A DNA stretch of 64,000 bases from Cytobacillus citreus (GCF_018343665.1 NZ_JAGYPM010000002.1:1053223-1117222), one strand, 5' to 3'. Shown: positions 52,708-62,770, counted from the stretch's first letter. Numbers and translations: made by a program. The notes: generated by a model from the sequence alone, not told the origin.

Positions 52708-53371
52708 AACACCAACCTCCTATTATATGATCTGTACAGGCAAAGTATACCATTTTCGCAATAATCAGAACATATACAAAAGTCTGAAATACGAATAGTG
52801 AAAAAGTCATGGTTGGGAATAGGAAAATTGTTTTCATAAAAGGGGTATTTGATCTTTTCTGGAATAGTTCCATTTGTGGGGATTTTATGAATAGAATAAT
52901 AGGTTGATTTGTAACGTTATTGGGATTGGTATTTCTTTTAATAGAATTCCAAAAAGCAAAAACGAAAAGAGAAAACTGAGTAATAGTTTTATTAGTAAGT
53001 GTTTAAGTTACAGGAGTTTTTTTGACGAAAATATAAGAGGTCGATTTCTAACATAAATGTACCTTATAGGGCAGATGATTTACTCGATAGGGTACATTCT
53101 GCATTATGATTGCTCTTTTTTAGTGTCCGATAAAATGATGTGAAAAAAGGAATAAGCATTTATTCATATCGGTGGAGGTCTTTAAAAATATGTTTTGCAT
53201 TGAATAAAATTTTGAGACCCCAAAAGAATATTTCGATAGGAACTGACGAAAAGCAACAAATTATTCTGTTTCTATATGCGGAAATCATTCAAATGATATC
53301 GATATTTATAAATAGTAATTATTCTATAAAATTCAAGTTTAAATTGGCTTCAACAAAACACAAACGCTGCC
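52708..53371. other. long non-coding stretch with one hairpin
   Basis: No convincing gene. An 80-codon open frame at 53140-53382 has no ribosome site and an unlikely composition. An inverted repeat, AATGTACC (53056-53063) and GGTACATT (53091-53098), flanked inward by TAT/ATA, is the only notable structure. The stretch may be eroded remains of the gene whose end is visible next to it. Confidence 0.4.
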
Positions 53372-53818
53372 AAGAACAATAAAAACTTAATTCCTAAAGT
53401 AGATGTGGGAATTACGGATAAAGAGGCAAATAGAAGGAGAACTGTAGGCTTCAAGCCGTCGTTTGAGGAAGGTCATGAAGAAGCGATGGAATTTGCAAAC
53501 GGATTAATTGGTTTTGATAAAAGTTGTTTACAACCAGTCTAAAGATAAGCAGCCATCATCAACAAAGGCTACTCCTGGAAATGGAAAATATTCTGGTCCA
53601 GTCGAAGTAAGCTTTGAAACAAGCGAACCTGCTACAATCTACTATACTCTTGATGGCAGTCGTCCAACATTTCAATCACAAACAATTCGACTAAGTGGGC
53701 GCGCGAAATTGCTGAAACGTTAAAAATTGATAAGGCTACGACGATCAATTGGTTTGCGATAGATGCGGCAGGCAATATTGAGAAAAATTATAACCCGATG
53801 AACATTACTATTAAATAA
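53372..53818 (+). pseudogene. remnant of a secreted M14-type carboxypeptidase with chitobiase-like C-terminal domain
   Basis: The end of a gene that has lost its 5' part and carries two frameshifts. Frame 1 reads VDVGITDKEANRR, then GFKPSFEEGHEEAMEFANGL, up to a stop at 53540. The next frame continues with KATPGNGKYSGPVEVSFETS and YYTLDGSRPTF, a typical CHB_HEX_C repeat. Near 53700 the first frame resumes with KIDKATTINWFAIDAAGNIE and ends at 53818. The second shift restores the original frame. I associate this tail with secreted zinc carboxypeptidases of Bacillus from memory, so the enzyme class is less sure than the broken state. Confidence 0.65.
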
Positions 53819-53829
53819 TCAATAAATTA

Positions 53830-53864
53830 AATCATGACCACCGGGTAGACCGGTGGTCATGATT
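53830..53864. terminator. hairpin after the broken carboxypeptidase gene
   Basis: A perfect 15-bp stem, AATCATGACCACCGG with CCGGTGGTCATGATT, around a five-base loop, followed by ATTTGTT. Confidence 0.75.
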
Positions 53865-53926
53865 ATTTGTTAACAGTTTTACATCATTTCACCAACAAAT
53901 TGTGGATGAAAGTGAACCGGAAATGT

Positions 53927-54460
53927 TCATGTTGTTGGAAATAATAGGTTGTAAATCTTTCTTGGCCTGCCACGGCCTGGGGGTTGTACTTCACCAACGA
54001 TTTTTGCTAAGCCAGATTGGTGCAATTGCTTTAATAATCTGCTTGATGTTCTTAAAGAAATATCAAATGCCTCTGCAAGTTGATGAATAGTTAGATTGTT
54101 ATTTTTGTTTTGTTCAAGTAAAGAGACAAGACGGGATATCGTAACTGCACTTAAATTGGCCTTTTCAGCGATTTCTTTCAGTTGATTATTTTCCAGACTT
54201 GTTGAAAAATGAAGTGGAGAAAATCTATCATTTTGAAGAGGGCCGCTGCCGCCAGCCCAATTGCAGTAATCAACCCAAGCAATAAATAAAGAAATTTTTT
54301 CATCCACCGCCACTTCTTTAATTTTTGAGATTTGAATGAAATTAGCTGTCTGCCGATCAAAATCCTTTAAAAATATTTCAACAGACAAATAGGGATATTG
54401 ATTTAATTCACAGGTACGAATTTTTATGAAAATATCACAAAATATAATTTTCTCTTTCAA
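53927..54460 (-). CDS. winged-helix regulator-like protein, start uncertain
   Basis: An open frame of 177 codons whose C-terminal half is a clear winged helix-turn-helix: LTIHQLAEAFDISLRTSSRLLKQL near residue 120, a turn, then GLAKIVGEV and a basic PPGRGRPRKIY tail. The N-terminal half is not recognised. It has no ATG; the only start in reach is a TTG at 54460, without a visible ribosome site. It could therefore be intact with a weak start or a 5'-truncated gene. It is divergent from the cobalamin riboswitch and operon, but I see no direct evidence that it controls them. Confidence 0.55.
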   Translation of the reverse strand: MKEKIIFCDIFIKIRTCELNQYPYLSVEIFLKDFDRQTANFIQISKIKEVAVDEKISLFIAWVDYCNWAGGSGPLQNDRFSPLHFSTSLENNQLKEIAEKANLSAVTISRLVSLLEQNKNNNLTIHQLAEAFDISLRTSSRLLKQLHQSGLAKIVGEVQPPGRGRPRKIYNLLFPTT

Positions 54461-54511
54461 ATTTTGGCAATGTATGCTAGTTTTATAGTAATTTAATAAT
54501 TTAATTTAAAT

Positions 54512-54690
54512 AAGTGCTCATATTTGTGAGGTAAAAGGGAAACTAGTGAAAGTCTAGTACAGCCCCCGCTACTGTAAGAGCTGATGAAATTACAATACCA
54601 CTGAGAAATCGGGAAGGTGTAAGAGTAAGAAGAAGCTTAAGTCAGGAAACCTGCTTATTTAAACGACACTTGCTTTTCGGAGGGAGAAGT
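54512..54690 (+). ncRNA. cobalamin (adenosylcobalamin) riboswitch
   Basis: The B12 box is present as AAGTCAGGAAACCTGC (about 54638-54653). The upstream core reads GCCCCCGCTACTGTAA (54562-54577), preceded by the usual GGTAAAAGGGAA segment and followed by CCACTGAGAAATCGGGAAGG. Together with the downstream terminator this gives transcriptional repression of the cbi operon by cobalamin. Confidence 0.95.
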
Positions 54691-54756
54691 ATAGGCAGGA
54701 CAATTACACCTATTGTTTTTGAGTTTCGGTATGCGTATTTTTATACTGCGAATTTA

Positions 54757-54797
54757 AATGCCTGTATTCCTTCGAAAGGGAGTGCAGGCATTTTTTA
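54757..54797 (+). terminator. riboswitch-controlled terminator before the cbi operon
   Basis: AATGCCTG pairs with CAGGCATT and CCTT with AAGG around TCG, followed by a TTTTTTATTT tract. It lies between the riboswitch and the first ribosome site, so it is the probable expression platform. Confidence 0.85.
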
Positions 54798-54812
54798 TTT
54801 GGAGGTAAGCCG

Positions 54813-56435
54813 ATGAAAAAGGGGAAAATTTTCGTTGTTGGTTTCGGTCCAGGAGATCGTGAGCATATTACAAAACGGGCTGTAGATGCCTTGCAGCAAA
54901 GTGATTGTATTATTGGCTATAAAACATACGTAGACCTTATTGAACCTTTAGTAACAGCCAAAACCATTGTTAGTACGGGCATGACGGAAGAAGTGTCACG
55001 TGCACAAGATGCAATAAAGAAAGCTGAGGCAGGTAATATTGTCTCAGTGATTTCCAGTGGGGATTCAGGCGTATACGGTATGGCTGGATTAGTGTATGAA
55101 GTGTTAATTGAAATGGGCTGGATCGAAAAAGAAGGAATAGAGGTAGAAATTGTACCTGGTATTTCAGCGATTAATTCATGTGGGAGCTTATTGGGCGCCC
55201 CAGTCATGCATGATTCCTGCACAATAAGTTTAAGTGACCATTTAACACCTTGGCCTGTTATTGAAAAGCGGATTGAGGCAGCAGCTATGGCAGACTTTGT
55301 GATTGCTTTATATAATCCGAAAAGCGGACGGCGGACACGTCAAATTGTAGAAGCACAAAAGATTCTATTAAAATATCGTTCTCCTGAAACACCAGTAGGT
55401 CTTGTAAAAAGTGCCTACCGTGAAAAACAAAATGTAGTGCTGACAACACTAGCGGAAATGCTTGAACATGATATCGGGATGCTGACAACTGTCATTATCG
55501 GAAACTCTTCTACTTTCTTTTACGATAATAAAATTATTACTCCCCGAGGTTATCAACGTAAATATACGTTAGGTGAAGAGACCCAAAGTTTAAAACCACA
55601 TCAGCGTTTGAAAAAGGAAGCTGAACCGTGGGCATTAGATCAAGAAACAGGAAAAGCACAAGCTGGTTATGAGCAAATCATGAAAAAAAAACAAGAAGTT
55701 AGCCCCTTAGAAATGGCTTTACAGGCAGTATCTATGGTGACTAAAACGGAGATGGAAAATCCATTTTTCGTACAGCAGCCAATCGAAGATATATTTGAAT
55801 TTGCTGTTTCTCCAGGTGTTGCCAATAAATTTATTACGCCAGAGCAGATGGGCGTATTAGCTAAAATTATTGGCAAGAAAGGCACCATGGAATATACACC
55901 AAATCATTATTTCATAATAAAGATTCCGACAGATCAGCCTGAATCAATTATTGAGAAACTTGAGCAAAGTCATTTAACTGTTATGCCGATAGGTGATGTT
56001 GTAAATGTAAAAGCTTGTGATTTCTGCTACGGCGAAAAAGCAGAATCAATTCCATATGCAGAAGAAATTGCAAAAAAATTGGGGGGCTTAAAGCTTCCGA
56101 AAAAATTACATATTGGTTTCAATGGCTGCGGTATGGCTTGTTATAGACCTGTATTTGACGATATTGGGATCGTTTATCGCAAGAAAAAATTTGATTTATT
56201 TATTGGTGCAAAGCCGGTTGGCCGTACAGCCCATGCAGCTCAACCAGTGGCAGAGGGACTTGAACCAGATCAACTAATCCCGTTATTAACGAAAATCATA
56301 GAAGAATACAAACAAAATGCACATCCAAATGAACGGCTTTTTAAATATTTTAAACGGGTGAAAAAAATTCAGAATTTTAACTATCATGACATGAGCTGCA
56401 AAATTGAGTTAGAGCCAGCGCCATGCGGGGATTAG
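54813..56435 (+). CDS. cbiH60: cobalt-factor III C17-methyltransferase fused to an iron-sulfur domain (CbiH60)
   Basis: Ring-contracting enzyme of anaerobic cobalamin synthesis, 540 residues. Residues 1-240 are a SAM-dependent CbiH/CobJ methyltransferase (GFGPGDREHITKRAVDAL start; SSGDSGVYGMAGLVYEV near residue 77). Residues 330-520 resemble a nitrite/sulfite-reductase half-domain, with cysteines in KACDFCYGEK and GFNGCGMACYRP that could hold a 4Fe-4S cluster. The same fusion is known as CbiH60 in Bacillus megaterium. The ATG follows GGAGG. It is the first gene of the operon here; a CbiW seen at this place in B. megaterium is absent. Confidence 0.92.
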   Translation: MKKGKIFVVGFGPGDREHITKRAVDALQQSDCIIGYKTYVDLIEPLVTAKTIVSTGMTEEVSRAQDAIKKAEAGNIVSVISSGDSGVYGMAGLVYEVLIEMGWIEKEGIEVEIVPGISAINSCGSLLGAPVMHDSCTISLSDHLTPWPVIEKRIEAAAMADFVIALYNPKSGRRTRQIVEAQKILLKYRSPETPVGLVKSAYREKQNVVLTTLAEMLEHDIGMLTTVIIGNSSTFFYDNKIITPRGYQRKYTLGEETQSLKPHQRLKKEAEPWALDQETGKAQAGYEQIMKKKQEVSPLEMALQAVSMVTKTEMENPFFVQQPIEDIFEFAVSPGVANKFITPEQMGVLAKIIGKKGTMEYTPNHYFIIKIPTDQPESIIEKLEQSHLTVMPIGDVVNVKACDFCYGEKAESIPYAEEIAKKLGGLKLPKKLHIGFNGCGMACYRPVFDDIGIVYRKKKFDLFIGAKPVGRTAHAAQPVAEGLEPDQLIPLLTKIIEEYKQNAHPNERLFKYFKRVKKIQNFNYHDMSCKIELEPAPCGD

Positions 56436-56444
56436 GAGAAATAT

Positions 56445-57221
56445 ATGATTCTATTTTTAGCGGGCACAAGTGATGCGAGAGAATTAGCCATTCAAGTGCA
56501 AAATCAAGGACATCCTTTATTAGCAACCGTTGTCACAGAATCTGCAGCCGAAAGTTTAAAGGCTCACGATATTCCCTATCAGGTAGGGCGGTTATCAGTA
56601 GATGATATGATAGTGCTTATTCAAAGGCGTGAGATGAACTGTGTTATTGATGCTAGTCACCCCTATGCGGAAGAAGCATCGAGAACTGCAATGGCAGCAG
56701 CAAAAGCATGTGATATTCCATATATTCGTTATGAAAGACCAAAGGAGCAGTTTACTTCTCCACTAATTACAGAAGTTGAAAGTTATGAAGAGGCGGCTAA
56801 AGCGGCTCAATCTCATAAAGGAACGATTATGCTAACAACAGGCAGCAAAACATTAGAAATATTTACGAAATATTTAATGCGTGATGAAATCCGACTTATT
56901 TGCAGAATGCTTCCCAATATTGGGAACATGGAAAAGTGCAATCAACTAGGTATTAAGCAAAAGGATATTGTTGCAATCCAGGGCCCTTTTTCAGAATCAT
57001 TGAATAAGTCTTTATATGAGCAATATAATGTGACTTTAATGATTACAAAAGAAAGCGGTAAAGTCGGTTCTGTAGATGAAAAGATGACAGCTGCTCTACA
57101 ATTGGGAATTCCTATTATTCTTATAAAAAGGCCAAAGATAGATTACGAGAATTTCTGTTCTTCCTTTGAAGAAGTTACTCAAACTTTAGGAGGTTTTATT
57201 AATGGCAAACATGAACTTTAA
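56445..57221 (+). CDS. cbiJ: cobalt-precorrin-6A reductase
   Basis: A 258-residue CobK/CbiJ reductase that uses NAD(P)H to reduce the macrocycle of cobalt-precorrin-6A. Family marks are LAGTSDARELA near residue 5, DASHPYAEEASRTA near residue 68 and a TTGSKTLEIF block near residue 128. Only nine bases separate it from cbiH60, without a cbiX between them as in B. megaterium. It overlaps cbiC by 20 bases. Confidence 0.92.
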   Translation: MILFLAGTSDARELAIQVQNQGHPLLATVVTESAAESLKAHDIPYQVGRLSVDDMIVLIQRREMNCVIDASHPYAEEASRTAMAAAKACDIPYIRYERPKEQFTSPLITEVESYEEAAKAAQSHKGTIMLTTGSKTLEIFTKYLMRDEIRLICRMLPNIGNMEKCNQLGIKQKDIVAIQGPFSESLNKSLYEQYNVTLMITKESGKVGSVDEKMTAALQLGIPIILIKRPKIDYENFCSSFEEVTQTLGGFINGKHEL

Positions 57222-57876
57222 TACAAAATTTACTCCGCTAACGGTAGATCCAGACAAAATTTATGATTACAGTTTCTCTATTATTAAGGAAGAGATGGGG
57301 GAACATTCATTTACAGACGAGCAATGGTTAGTTGTTCGGCGAGTGATTCACGCTTCGGCTGATTTCGAGTTAGGCCGCAGCATGATTTTTACACCTGGCG
57401 CTATTGAGGCAGGAATTCAATCCATTTTAGCAGGACGTCATGTGGTAGCGGATGTACAAATGATTGAAAGTGGTTCTGGACGTAAACGATTCCAAAAGCA
57501 TGGTGGAGACTTGCATTGCTATATTGCGGATGAGGATGTCGCAAAAGAAGCGAAGGCTCAAGGAACAACACGTGCGATTATTTCCATGCAAAAAGCAACG
57601 CGCTTACATGATGGAGGAATCTATGCAATTGGTAATGCACCAACCGCTTTGTTGGAGTTAATTCGTTTAATTAAGGAAGGTATTGCAAAACCAGATTTAA
57701 TTATTGGCATGCCGGTCGGTTTTGTATCAGCAGCAGAATCGAAAGCCGAGTTAGCAGTACTTGAAGGGATTCCATTTATTACAAACGTTGGTAGGAAGGG
57801 TGGCAGTACAGTGACAGTTGCAGCACTTAATGCCATTTCATTAATGGCTGATGAACGTGCAAAGCAAACGAAGTAA
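57202..57876 (+). CDS. cbiC: cobalt-precorrin-8 methylmutase
   Basis: A 224-residue CobH/CbiC enzyme that moves the methyl group from C11 to C12, producing cobyrinate. The catalytic histidine is in RRVIHASADFE near residue 50. GMPVGFVSAAESKAEL near residue 172 and TNVGRKGGSTVTVAALNA near residue 195 are conserved blocks. The start at 57202 lies inside cbiJ after TAGGAGG. It overlaps cbiD by 26 bases. Confidence 0.93.
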   Translation: MANMNFNTKFTPLTVDPDKIYDYSFSIIKEEMGEHSFTDEQWLVVRRVIHASADFELGRSMIFTPGAIEAGIQSILAGRHVVADVQMIESGSGRKRFQKHGGDLHCYIADEDVAKEAKAQGTTRAIISMQKATRLHDGGIYAIGNAPTALLELIRLIKEGIAKPDLIIGMPVGFVSAAESKAELAVLEGIPFITNVGRKGGSTVTVAALNAISLMADERAKQTK

Positions 57877-58987
57877 AAAAGACCCATCACGAATGCGCCA
57901 TGGCTACACGACAGGATCTTGTGCAACAGCGATGACAAAGGCAGCCTTACAAGCACTTGTGACAGGAAAAGTACCGAATGAGGTGACGATTTATTTACCA
58001 GTTGGACAGTATGCGACATTTAGAGTATCCGCATTTGAAGTATCAGATGGCCAGGTAATGTGTGAAACGATTAAAGATGCTGGGGACGATCCTGATGCTA
58101 CACATCAGGCACGAATTCAAAGTACTGTTCGTTTTTCAAAGGAAAAAGGAATCCATTTAGATGGCGGTGTTGGTGTAGGGCGAGTTACGAAGGCCGGAAT
58201 TCCTGTACCAGTAGGCCAAGCGGCGATAAACCCCGTACCGCGTAAAATGATATTGGGTGTTGTACATGAAGTCGTCGAAAAATTCAAATTGAATTGTGGG
58301 GTTGAAGTCATTATATCTGTACCAGATGGTGAAGAGATTGCAAAAAAAACATTGAATGGGCGTTTAGGTATTATAGGTGGAATTTCTATACTAGGTACAC
58401 GAGGAACAGTGGTGCCATTTTCAAGTTCTGCTTATATGGCAAGTATTGTTCAAGCGATCAATGTTGCCAAAGAAGCAGGATGTGAGCATTTAGTCATTAC
58501 AACAGGTGGACGAAGTGAAAAATTTGCCATGCAGCAGTATTCTGATCTACAAGAAGAAGCATTTATCGAAATGGGCGATTTCGTCGGTTTTACATTAAAG
58601 AATATTGCTAAGAAGAAAATTCCTAGAGTCTCGTTAGTAGGAATGATGGGGAAGTTTTCGAAAGTAGCACAAGGTGTTATGATGGTTCACTCAAAAAGCG
58701 CACCCATTAGCTTCGAGTTTTTAGCGGGTATTGCAAATAAAGTGGGTGTTGATGAGACGATGCAAAGGGAAATTTTACAAGCGAATACGGCTTCACAAGT
58801 TGGTGAAATGCTTCAAGGAAACGAGGCATTCTTTGAAGACCTTTGTAAGAACTGCTGCTATTATGCAATAAATCATATGAATACTGATATAAAGGTGTCG
58901 ACAACCTTGTACGCCATGAATGGAGACTGTTTAGGAAAGGCTGAGAATATTGACGAATTGGATGAAAATGATTGGTATAGGGGATAA
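57851..58987 (+). CDS. cbiD: cobalt-precorrin-5B C1-methyltransferase
   Basis: A 378-residue CbiD, the anaerobic-pathway C1 methyltransferase. The typical beginning [18 protein letters not shown] is at residues 16-33, and [31 protein letters not shown] sequence near residue 100. Its presence shows the oxygen-independent route. The start at 57851 lies within cbiC; an internal ATG at 57893 is an alternative. Its end overlaps the next gene. Confidence 0.92.
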   Translation: MNVQSKRSKKDPSRMRHGYTTGSCATAMTKAALQALVTGKVPNEVTIYLPVGQYATFRVSAFEVSDGQVMCETIKDAGDDPDATHQARIQSTVRFSKEKGIHLDGGVGVGRVTKAGIPVPVGQAAINPVPRKMILGVVHEVVEKFKLNCGVEVIISVPDGEEIAKKTLNGRLGIIGGISILGTRGTVVPFSSSAYMASIVQAINVAKEAGCEHLVITTGGRSEKFAMQQYSDLQEEAFIEMGDFVGFTLKNIAKKKIPRVSLVGMMGKFSKVAQGVMMVHSKSAPISFEFLAGIANKVGVDETMQREILQANTASQVGEMLQGNEAFFEDLCKNCCYYAINHMNTDIKVSTTLYAMNGDCLGKAENIDELDENDWYRG

Positions 58988-60158
58988 CGGTGCGGAGGGA
59001 TTGCTCCCCAAATATATAGAATGGATCAATGAATGTGACGTACTTGTAGGTGGTGAACGCCATTTGCAATTCTTTTCGGAATTTAAAAAAGAGAAAAAAG
59101 TATTCAAAGGTGGTTTGTCAGTTTTAACAGCTGATTTACAGAGTGAAACACGAAATGTTGTTATTTTGGTGTCTGGGGATCCGCTGTTTTACGGATTAGG
59201 CAGTGTACTTGCAAAAAAGCTTCCATTAGAAATTCATCCTTATACCAGTTCTGTCCAGCTAGCTTTTTCAAAAATGCAGGAGAGCTGGCAGGATGCGTAT
59301 ATTGTCAGCTTACATGGCCGTTCAATGAAAGGATTTGCACAAAGAATTGATGGTAGGAAAAAAATTGCCGTTTTAACAGATGAAACGAATTCCCCGCAGG
59401 CCATTGCAACGTATTTAAAGCGTTTCGGCATGAAGGAATATGATGCCTTTGTTGCTGAAAATTTACAAGGTGAAAATGAGCGTTGCCGGTTTTTTACATT
59501 GAATGAAATGGAGAAAACCTCCTTTTCTCCATTAAATGTTGTGATTCTAAAACAACGTGTAGCGGTCGAACGTGTCTCTTTTGGAATTCCGGATGATGCG
59601 TTTCTTCAGAGAAAACCAGATAAAGGTCTAATTACGAAAAAGGAAGTCCGAACTCTTTGCTTGCAAGAGTTAGGGATTAAAGAAAATAGCATTGTTTGGG
59701 ATATTGGAACTTGCACAGGCTCAGTCGCAATAGAAGCAGCAAAAATTGCCCGAGAAGGCGAAGTGTATGCGATTGAAAAAAATGATGGCGATCTTCAAAA
59801 CTGCTTGGAAAATCAATTGAAACATCGGACAGATTTTATTGCGGTCCTGGGAAAGGCTCCTGACCGGCTAGATGAATTTCCTGACCCACATGCGATTTTT
59901 ATTGGAGGCAATGGTGGGAATATGGAGAATTTATTGATAACGTGTATTTCACGCTTACAGCCCAATGGTCGCTTAGTTATGAATATTGCAACGATCGAAA
60001 ATCTGGCAGAAGCACTGCAACATCTTAAAACATTAGGATGTGAAGTATCAATAGTACAAGCACAAATTTCAAAAAGTAAGTCAATCTTAAATCTAACGCG
60101 TTTCGAACCGTTAAATCCAATTTTTATTGTGACAGCAAAGAAAGGAAAAGAAGAATGA
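58962..60158 (+). CDS. cbiET: cobalt-precorrin-7 C5-methyltransferase / cobalt-precorrin-6B C15-methyltransferase fusion
   Basis: A bifunctional enzyme of about 398 residues. The N-terminal CbiE half (about 1-195) has [11 protein letters not shown] and [12 protein letters not shown]. The C-terminal CbiT half (about 205-398) has the SAM-binding loop [16 protein letters not shown] and [13 protein letters not shown], and also decarboxylates the C12 acetate chain. The start is not certain (ATG 58962, ATG 58968 or TTG 58950), all inside cbiD with weak ribosome sites, as expected for coupled translation. Confidence 0.92.
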   Translation: MKMIGIGDNGAEGLLPKYIEWINECDVLVGGERHLQFFSEFKKEKKVFKGGLSVLTADLQSETRNVVILVSGDPLFYGLGSVLAKKLPLEIHPYTSSVQLAFSKMQESWQDAYIVSLHGRSMKGFAQRIDGRKKIAVLTDETNSPQAIATYLKRFGMKEYDAFVAENLQGENERCRFFTLNEMEKTSFSPLNVVILKQRVAVERVSFGIPDDAFLQRKPDKGLITKKEVRTLCLQELGIKENSIVWDIGTCTGSVAIEAAKIAREGEVYAIEKNDGDLQNCLENQLKHRTDFIAVLGKAPDRLDEFPDPHAIFIGGNGGNMENLLITCISRLQPNGRLVMNIATIENLAEALQHLKTLGCEVSIVQAQISKSKSILNLTRFEPLNPIFIVTAKKGKEE

Positions 60159-60859
60159 GTATAGGAACCTTATATGGATTAGGTGTTGGGCCTGGTGATC
60201 CAGAATTAATCACGGTAAAAGCATTTCGCAGACTACAAGAAAGCCCGGTTATTGCTTACCCTAAAAAATTAAGGGGCAGTAAATCTTATGCCCATCGAAT
60301 TGTTGAAGTGTATATTAACCCGAAAGAAAAAGAAATGCTTGGTTTAGTATTCCCGATGACAAAAGATGAAGAGACCCTAAGGGCTGAATGGACAAAATCA
60401 GTGGAAGCTATTTATCAATATTTAGTTCAAGGAAAGGATGTAGCTTTCGTTACTGAAGGGGATCCGATGCTATTCAGCACATTTATTCATTTAATGAACT
60501 TAATGAAATCGATGCACCCAGATGTCCCGATTGAAACGGTAGCTGGTATTTCATCGTTTAATGGTTCTGCTAATCGTTTAGGAATTGCATTAGCTGAAGG
60601 GGATGACCATGTCGCTATGATTCCTGCTACAAAGGATATGGAAGAAATGCGAAGTGTGATTGAAGGCCACGATGCGATTGTCTTTATTAAAGTAGCTAAA
60701 GTATTAGACGTAATGCTTGATCTACTAGAGGAAATGAATCTATTAGAAAAAACACATGTTGTTACAAAAGTGACTTCTGACGAAGAGGTAATTTGGAATG
60801 TCAACGAACTTCGGGGTGCAGAATTAAATTACTTGTCATGTATGGTGGTGCGCAAATAA
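60155..60859 (+). CDS. cbiL: cobalt-factor II C20-methyltransferase
   Basis: A 234-residue SAM-dependent CbiL/CobI methyltransferase, the first methylation after cobalt insertion. The start [20 protein letters not shown] is near residue 9, with [15 protein letters not shown] near residue 98. It overlaps both neighbours by a few bases (GAATGAG before, TAATG after). Confidence 0.93.
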   Translation: MSIGTLYGLGVGPGDPELITVKAFRRLQESPVIAYPKKLRGSKSYAHRIVEVYINPKEKEMLGLVFPMTKDEETLRAEWTKSVEAIYQYLVQGKDVAFVTEGDPMLFSTFIHLMNLMKSMHPDVPIETVAGISSFNGSANRLGIALAEGDDHVAMIPATKDMEEMRSVIEGHDAIVFIKVAKVLDVMLDLLEEMNLLEKTHVVTKVTSDEEVIWNVNELRGAELNYLSCMVVRK

Positions 60860-61641
60860 TGAAGAAAATTTGGATTATCGGAGCGGGTCCAGGAGATCCG
60901 GATTTAATAACGGTGAAAGGTTTAAAGTTATTAAAAGAAGCGGATGTTGTGATGTATACCGATTCACTCGTAAGCGAAACGTTAGTAGCGGAAGCGAAGG
61001 AGACGGCCGAAATTATCCGTACAGCAGGAATGCACCTGGAGGAAATGGTGGATTGTATCGTTGAACGTGTGAATGCAGACAAAAAGGTTGTTCGATTACA
61101 TACAGGCGACCCAGCTATGTACGGGGCAACGATGGAGCAAGTAGCATTGCTAAAGCAACATGATATTAGCTATGAAGTTGTGCCAGGTGTAAGTTCTGTT
61201 TTTGCATCTGCAGCAGCAGTTGGTGCAGAATTAACTATTCCTGATTTAACACAGACGCTTATTTTAACACGGGCTGAAGGGCGTACACCTGTGCCGAAGC
61301 GGGAAAAGTTACAAGCACTGGCAAGTCATCATTGTACGATTGCTATGTTTTTAAGTGCGACATTAACAAAGAAAATTACAAAAGAATTGCAGGCGGCGGG
61401 ATGGGCAGACGATACACCGGTTGCAGTTATTCAGCGTGCTTCATGGCCAGATCAAAAAATTGTTCGCACTACACTGGTTGAATTAGACGAAGCGATGCGT
61501 GTCAATGGTATTCGAAAGCATGCGATGATTTTAGCAGGCTGGGCATTAGACCCGCATATCCATGAAAAAAAGTATCGTTCGAAGCTATATGATAAAACAT
61601 TTACCCATGGCTTCCGCAAAGGTGTGAAGGCGAATGATTAG
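60859..61641 (+). CDS. cbiF: cobalt-precorrin-4 C11-methyltransferase
   Basis: A 260-residue CbiF/CobM methyltransferase. It shows IIGAGPGDPDLITVKGLKLL near residue 6, HTGDPAMYGATMEQV near residue 80 and a TRAEGRTPVP segment near residue 138. The ATG at 60859 shares a base with the cbiL stop. An open frame back to 60793 within cbiL is not part of the protein. Confidence 0.93.
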   Translation: MKKIWIIGAGPGDPDLITVKGLKLLKEADVVMYTDSLVSETLVAEAKETAEIIRTAGMHLEEMVDCIVERVNADKKVVRLHTGDPAMYGATMEQVALLKQHDISYEVVPGVSSVFASAAAVGAELTIPDLTQTLILTRAEGRTPVPKREKLQALASHHCTIAMFLSATLTKKITKELQAAGWADDTPVAVIQRASWPDQKIVRTTLVELDEAMRVNGIRKHAMILAGWALDPHIHEKKYRSKLYDKTFTHGFRKGVKAND

Positions 61642-62770
61642 TTTACGTGAAGGTGAAATTCCTGTCGTCGAGAAACGGAAACCATATGCTCTTGTTGCTA
61701 TTACGAAACATGGCGTGGCACATGCAAGAAGCTACATTGAGAAGTTTCCATATGCGGACCTATATTATATGAAGAAATTCGAACAAGGGGACGAAGATGC
61801 ACGCCAAATTCAGTTGTTTGATGGTACGGTACGTCTATTATTGCCTGCTTTGTTTCAGCAATATAAAGGGATCATTTGCATCATATCCCTCGGTGCTGTC
61901 GTTCGCATGATTGCCCCACTTCTAATAGATAAAATGAAAGACCCTGGAGTGTTAGTTGTTGATGATAAAGGTCAGTATGTTATCAGCGTATTATCAGGGC
62001 ATATTGGCGGTGCCAATGCCTTAACTCATGAATTTGCAAAAGCGATCGGTGCAGAGCCCATTGTTACAACCGCATCAGATGTTCAAAAAACGATTCCCGT
62101 CGATTTATTTGGTGCACAATTTGGATGGGTGTGGGATAGCGAAGAAAAATTATTACCTGTTAGTGCATCGGTTGTGAATGAAGAGCATGTTGCAATCGTA
62201 CAAGAAACTGGTGAGAAAAATTGGTGGATGTACGAACGTTCTATACCAGCCAACTTAAAAATATATCCATCGATAATAGAAGCGATTAGGGCAAAGCCAC
62301 ATGCAATCCTGCTTATTACTGATCGTTTAATTGAAGCACATGAAGAAGTGTTGATTGAGAACGGAGTAATCTATCGTCCAAAATCAATTGTCCTCGGCAT
62401 TGGCTGTAATCGGGGTACGGCGATGGAAGAAATTGAACAAGTCATAGATGAAACATTAGCGGAGCTACGTTTAAGTAAAAAAAGTGTCAAAGCAGTTGCG
62501 TCCATCAATTTAAAGAAAGATGAGACAGGGTTGCTTGAATTAACTGCTAAACATAATTGGCCGTTTGCTACATACACACCTGAACAGCTGAATGAAATAC
62601 CGTTTCCCAATCCGTCGGAAACAGTCTTTAAATATACAGGTGCATATGGTGTGAGTGAACCGGCAGCATTACGTTGTGCAAATGCGAAGGCTTTATTACT
62701 AGAGAAAAGAAAAAGTGGCAATGTGACCGTGTCCGTTGCACGTGTCAATTTTGAGGAGAGAGGACAATGA
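61634..62770 (+). CDS. cbiG: cobalt-precorrin-5A hydrolase
   Basis: A 378-residue CbiG that opens the delta-lactone of cobalt-precorrin-5A, releasing acetaldehyde. Marks: AITKHGVAHARSYIEKFP near residue 22, ISLGAVVRMIAPLL near residue 83, a central SGHIGGANALTHEFAKAIGA segment near residue 120 and the C-terminal domain with LGIGCNRGT near residue 252 and a TGAYGVSEPAALR end block. CbiG confirms the anaerobic pathway. It overlaps cbiF by 8 bases and cbiA by 4. Confidence 0.93.
   Translation: MISLREGEIPVVEKRKPYALVAITKHGVAHARSYIEKFPYADLYYMKKFEQGDEDARQIQLFDGTVRLLLPALFQQYKGIICIISLGAVVRMIAPLLIDKMKDPGVLVVDDKGQYVISVLSGHIGGANALTHEFAKAIGAEPIVTTASDVQKTIPVDLFGAQFGWVWDSEEKLLPVSASVVNEEHVAIVQETGEKNWWMYERSIPANLKIYPSIIEAIRAKPHAILLITDRLIEAHEEVLIENGVIYRPKSIVLGIGCNRGTAMEEIEQVIDETLAELRLSKKSVKAVASINLKKDETGLLELTAKHNWPFATYTPEQLNEIPFPNPSETVFKYTGAYGVSEPAALRCANAKALLLEKRKSGNVTVSVARVNFEERGQ

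Noticed and set aside
53140..53382. 80-codon open frame before the carboxypeptidase remnant
   Set aside because: No ribosome site, unusual composition, and overlap with the recognisable pseudogene in another frame.
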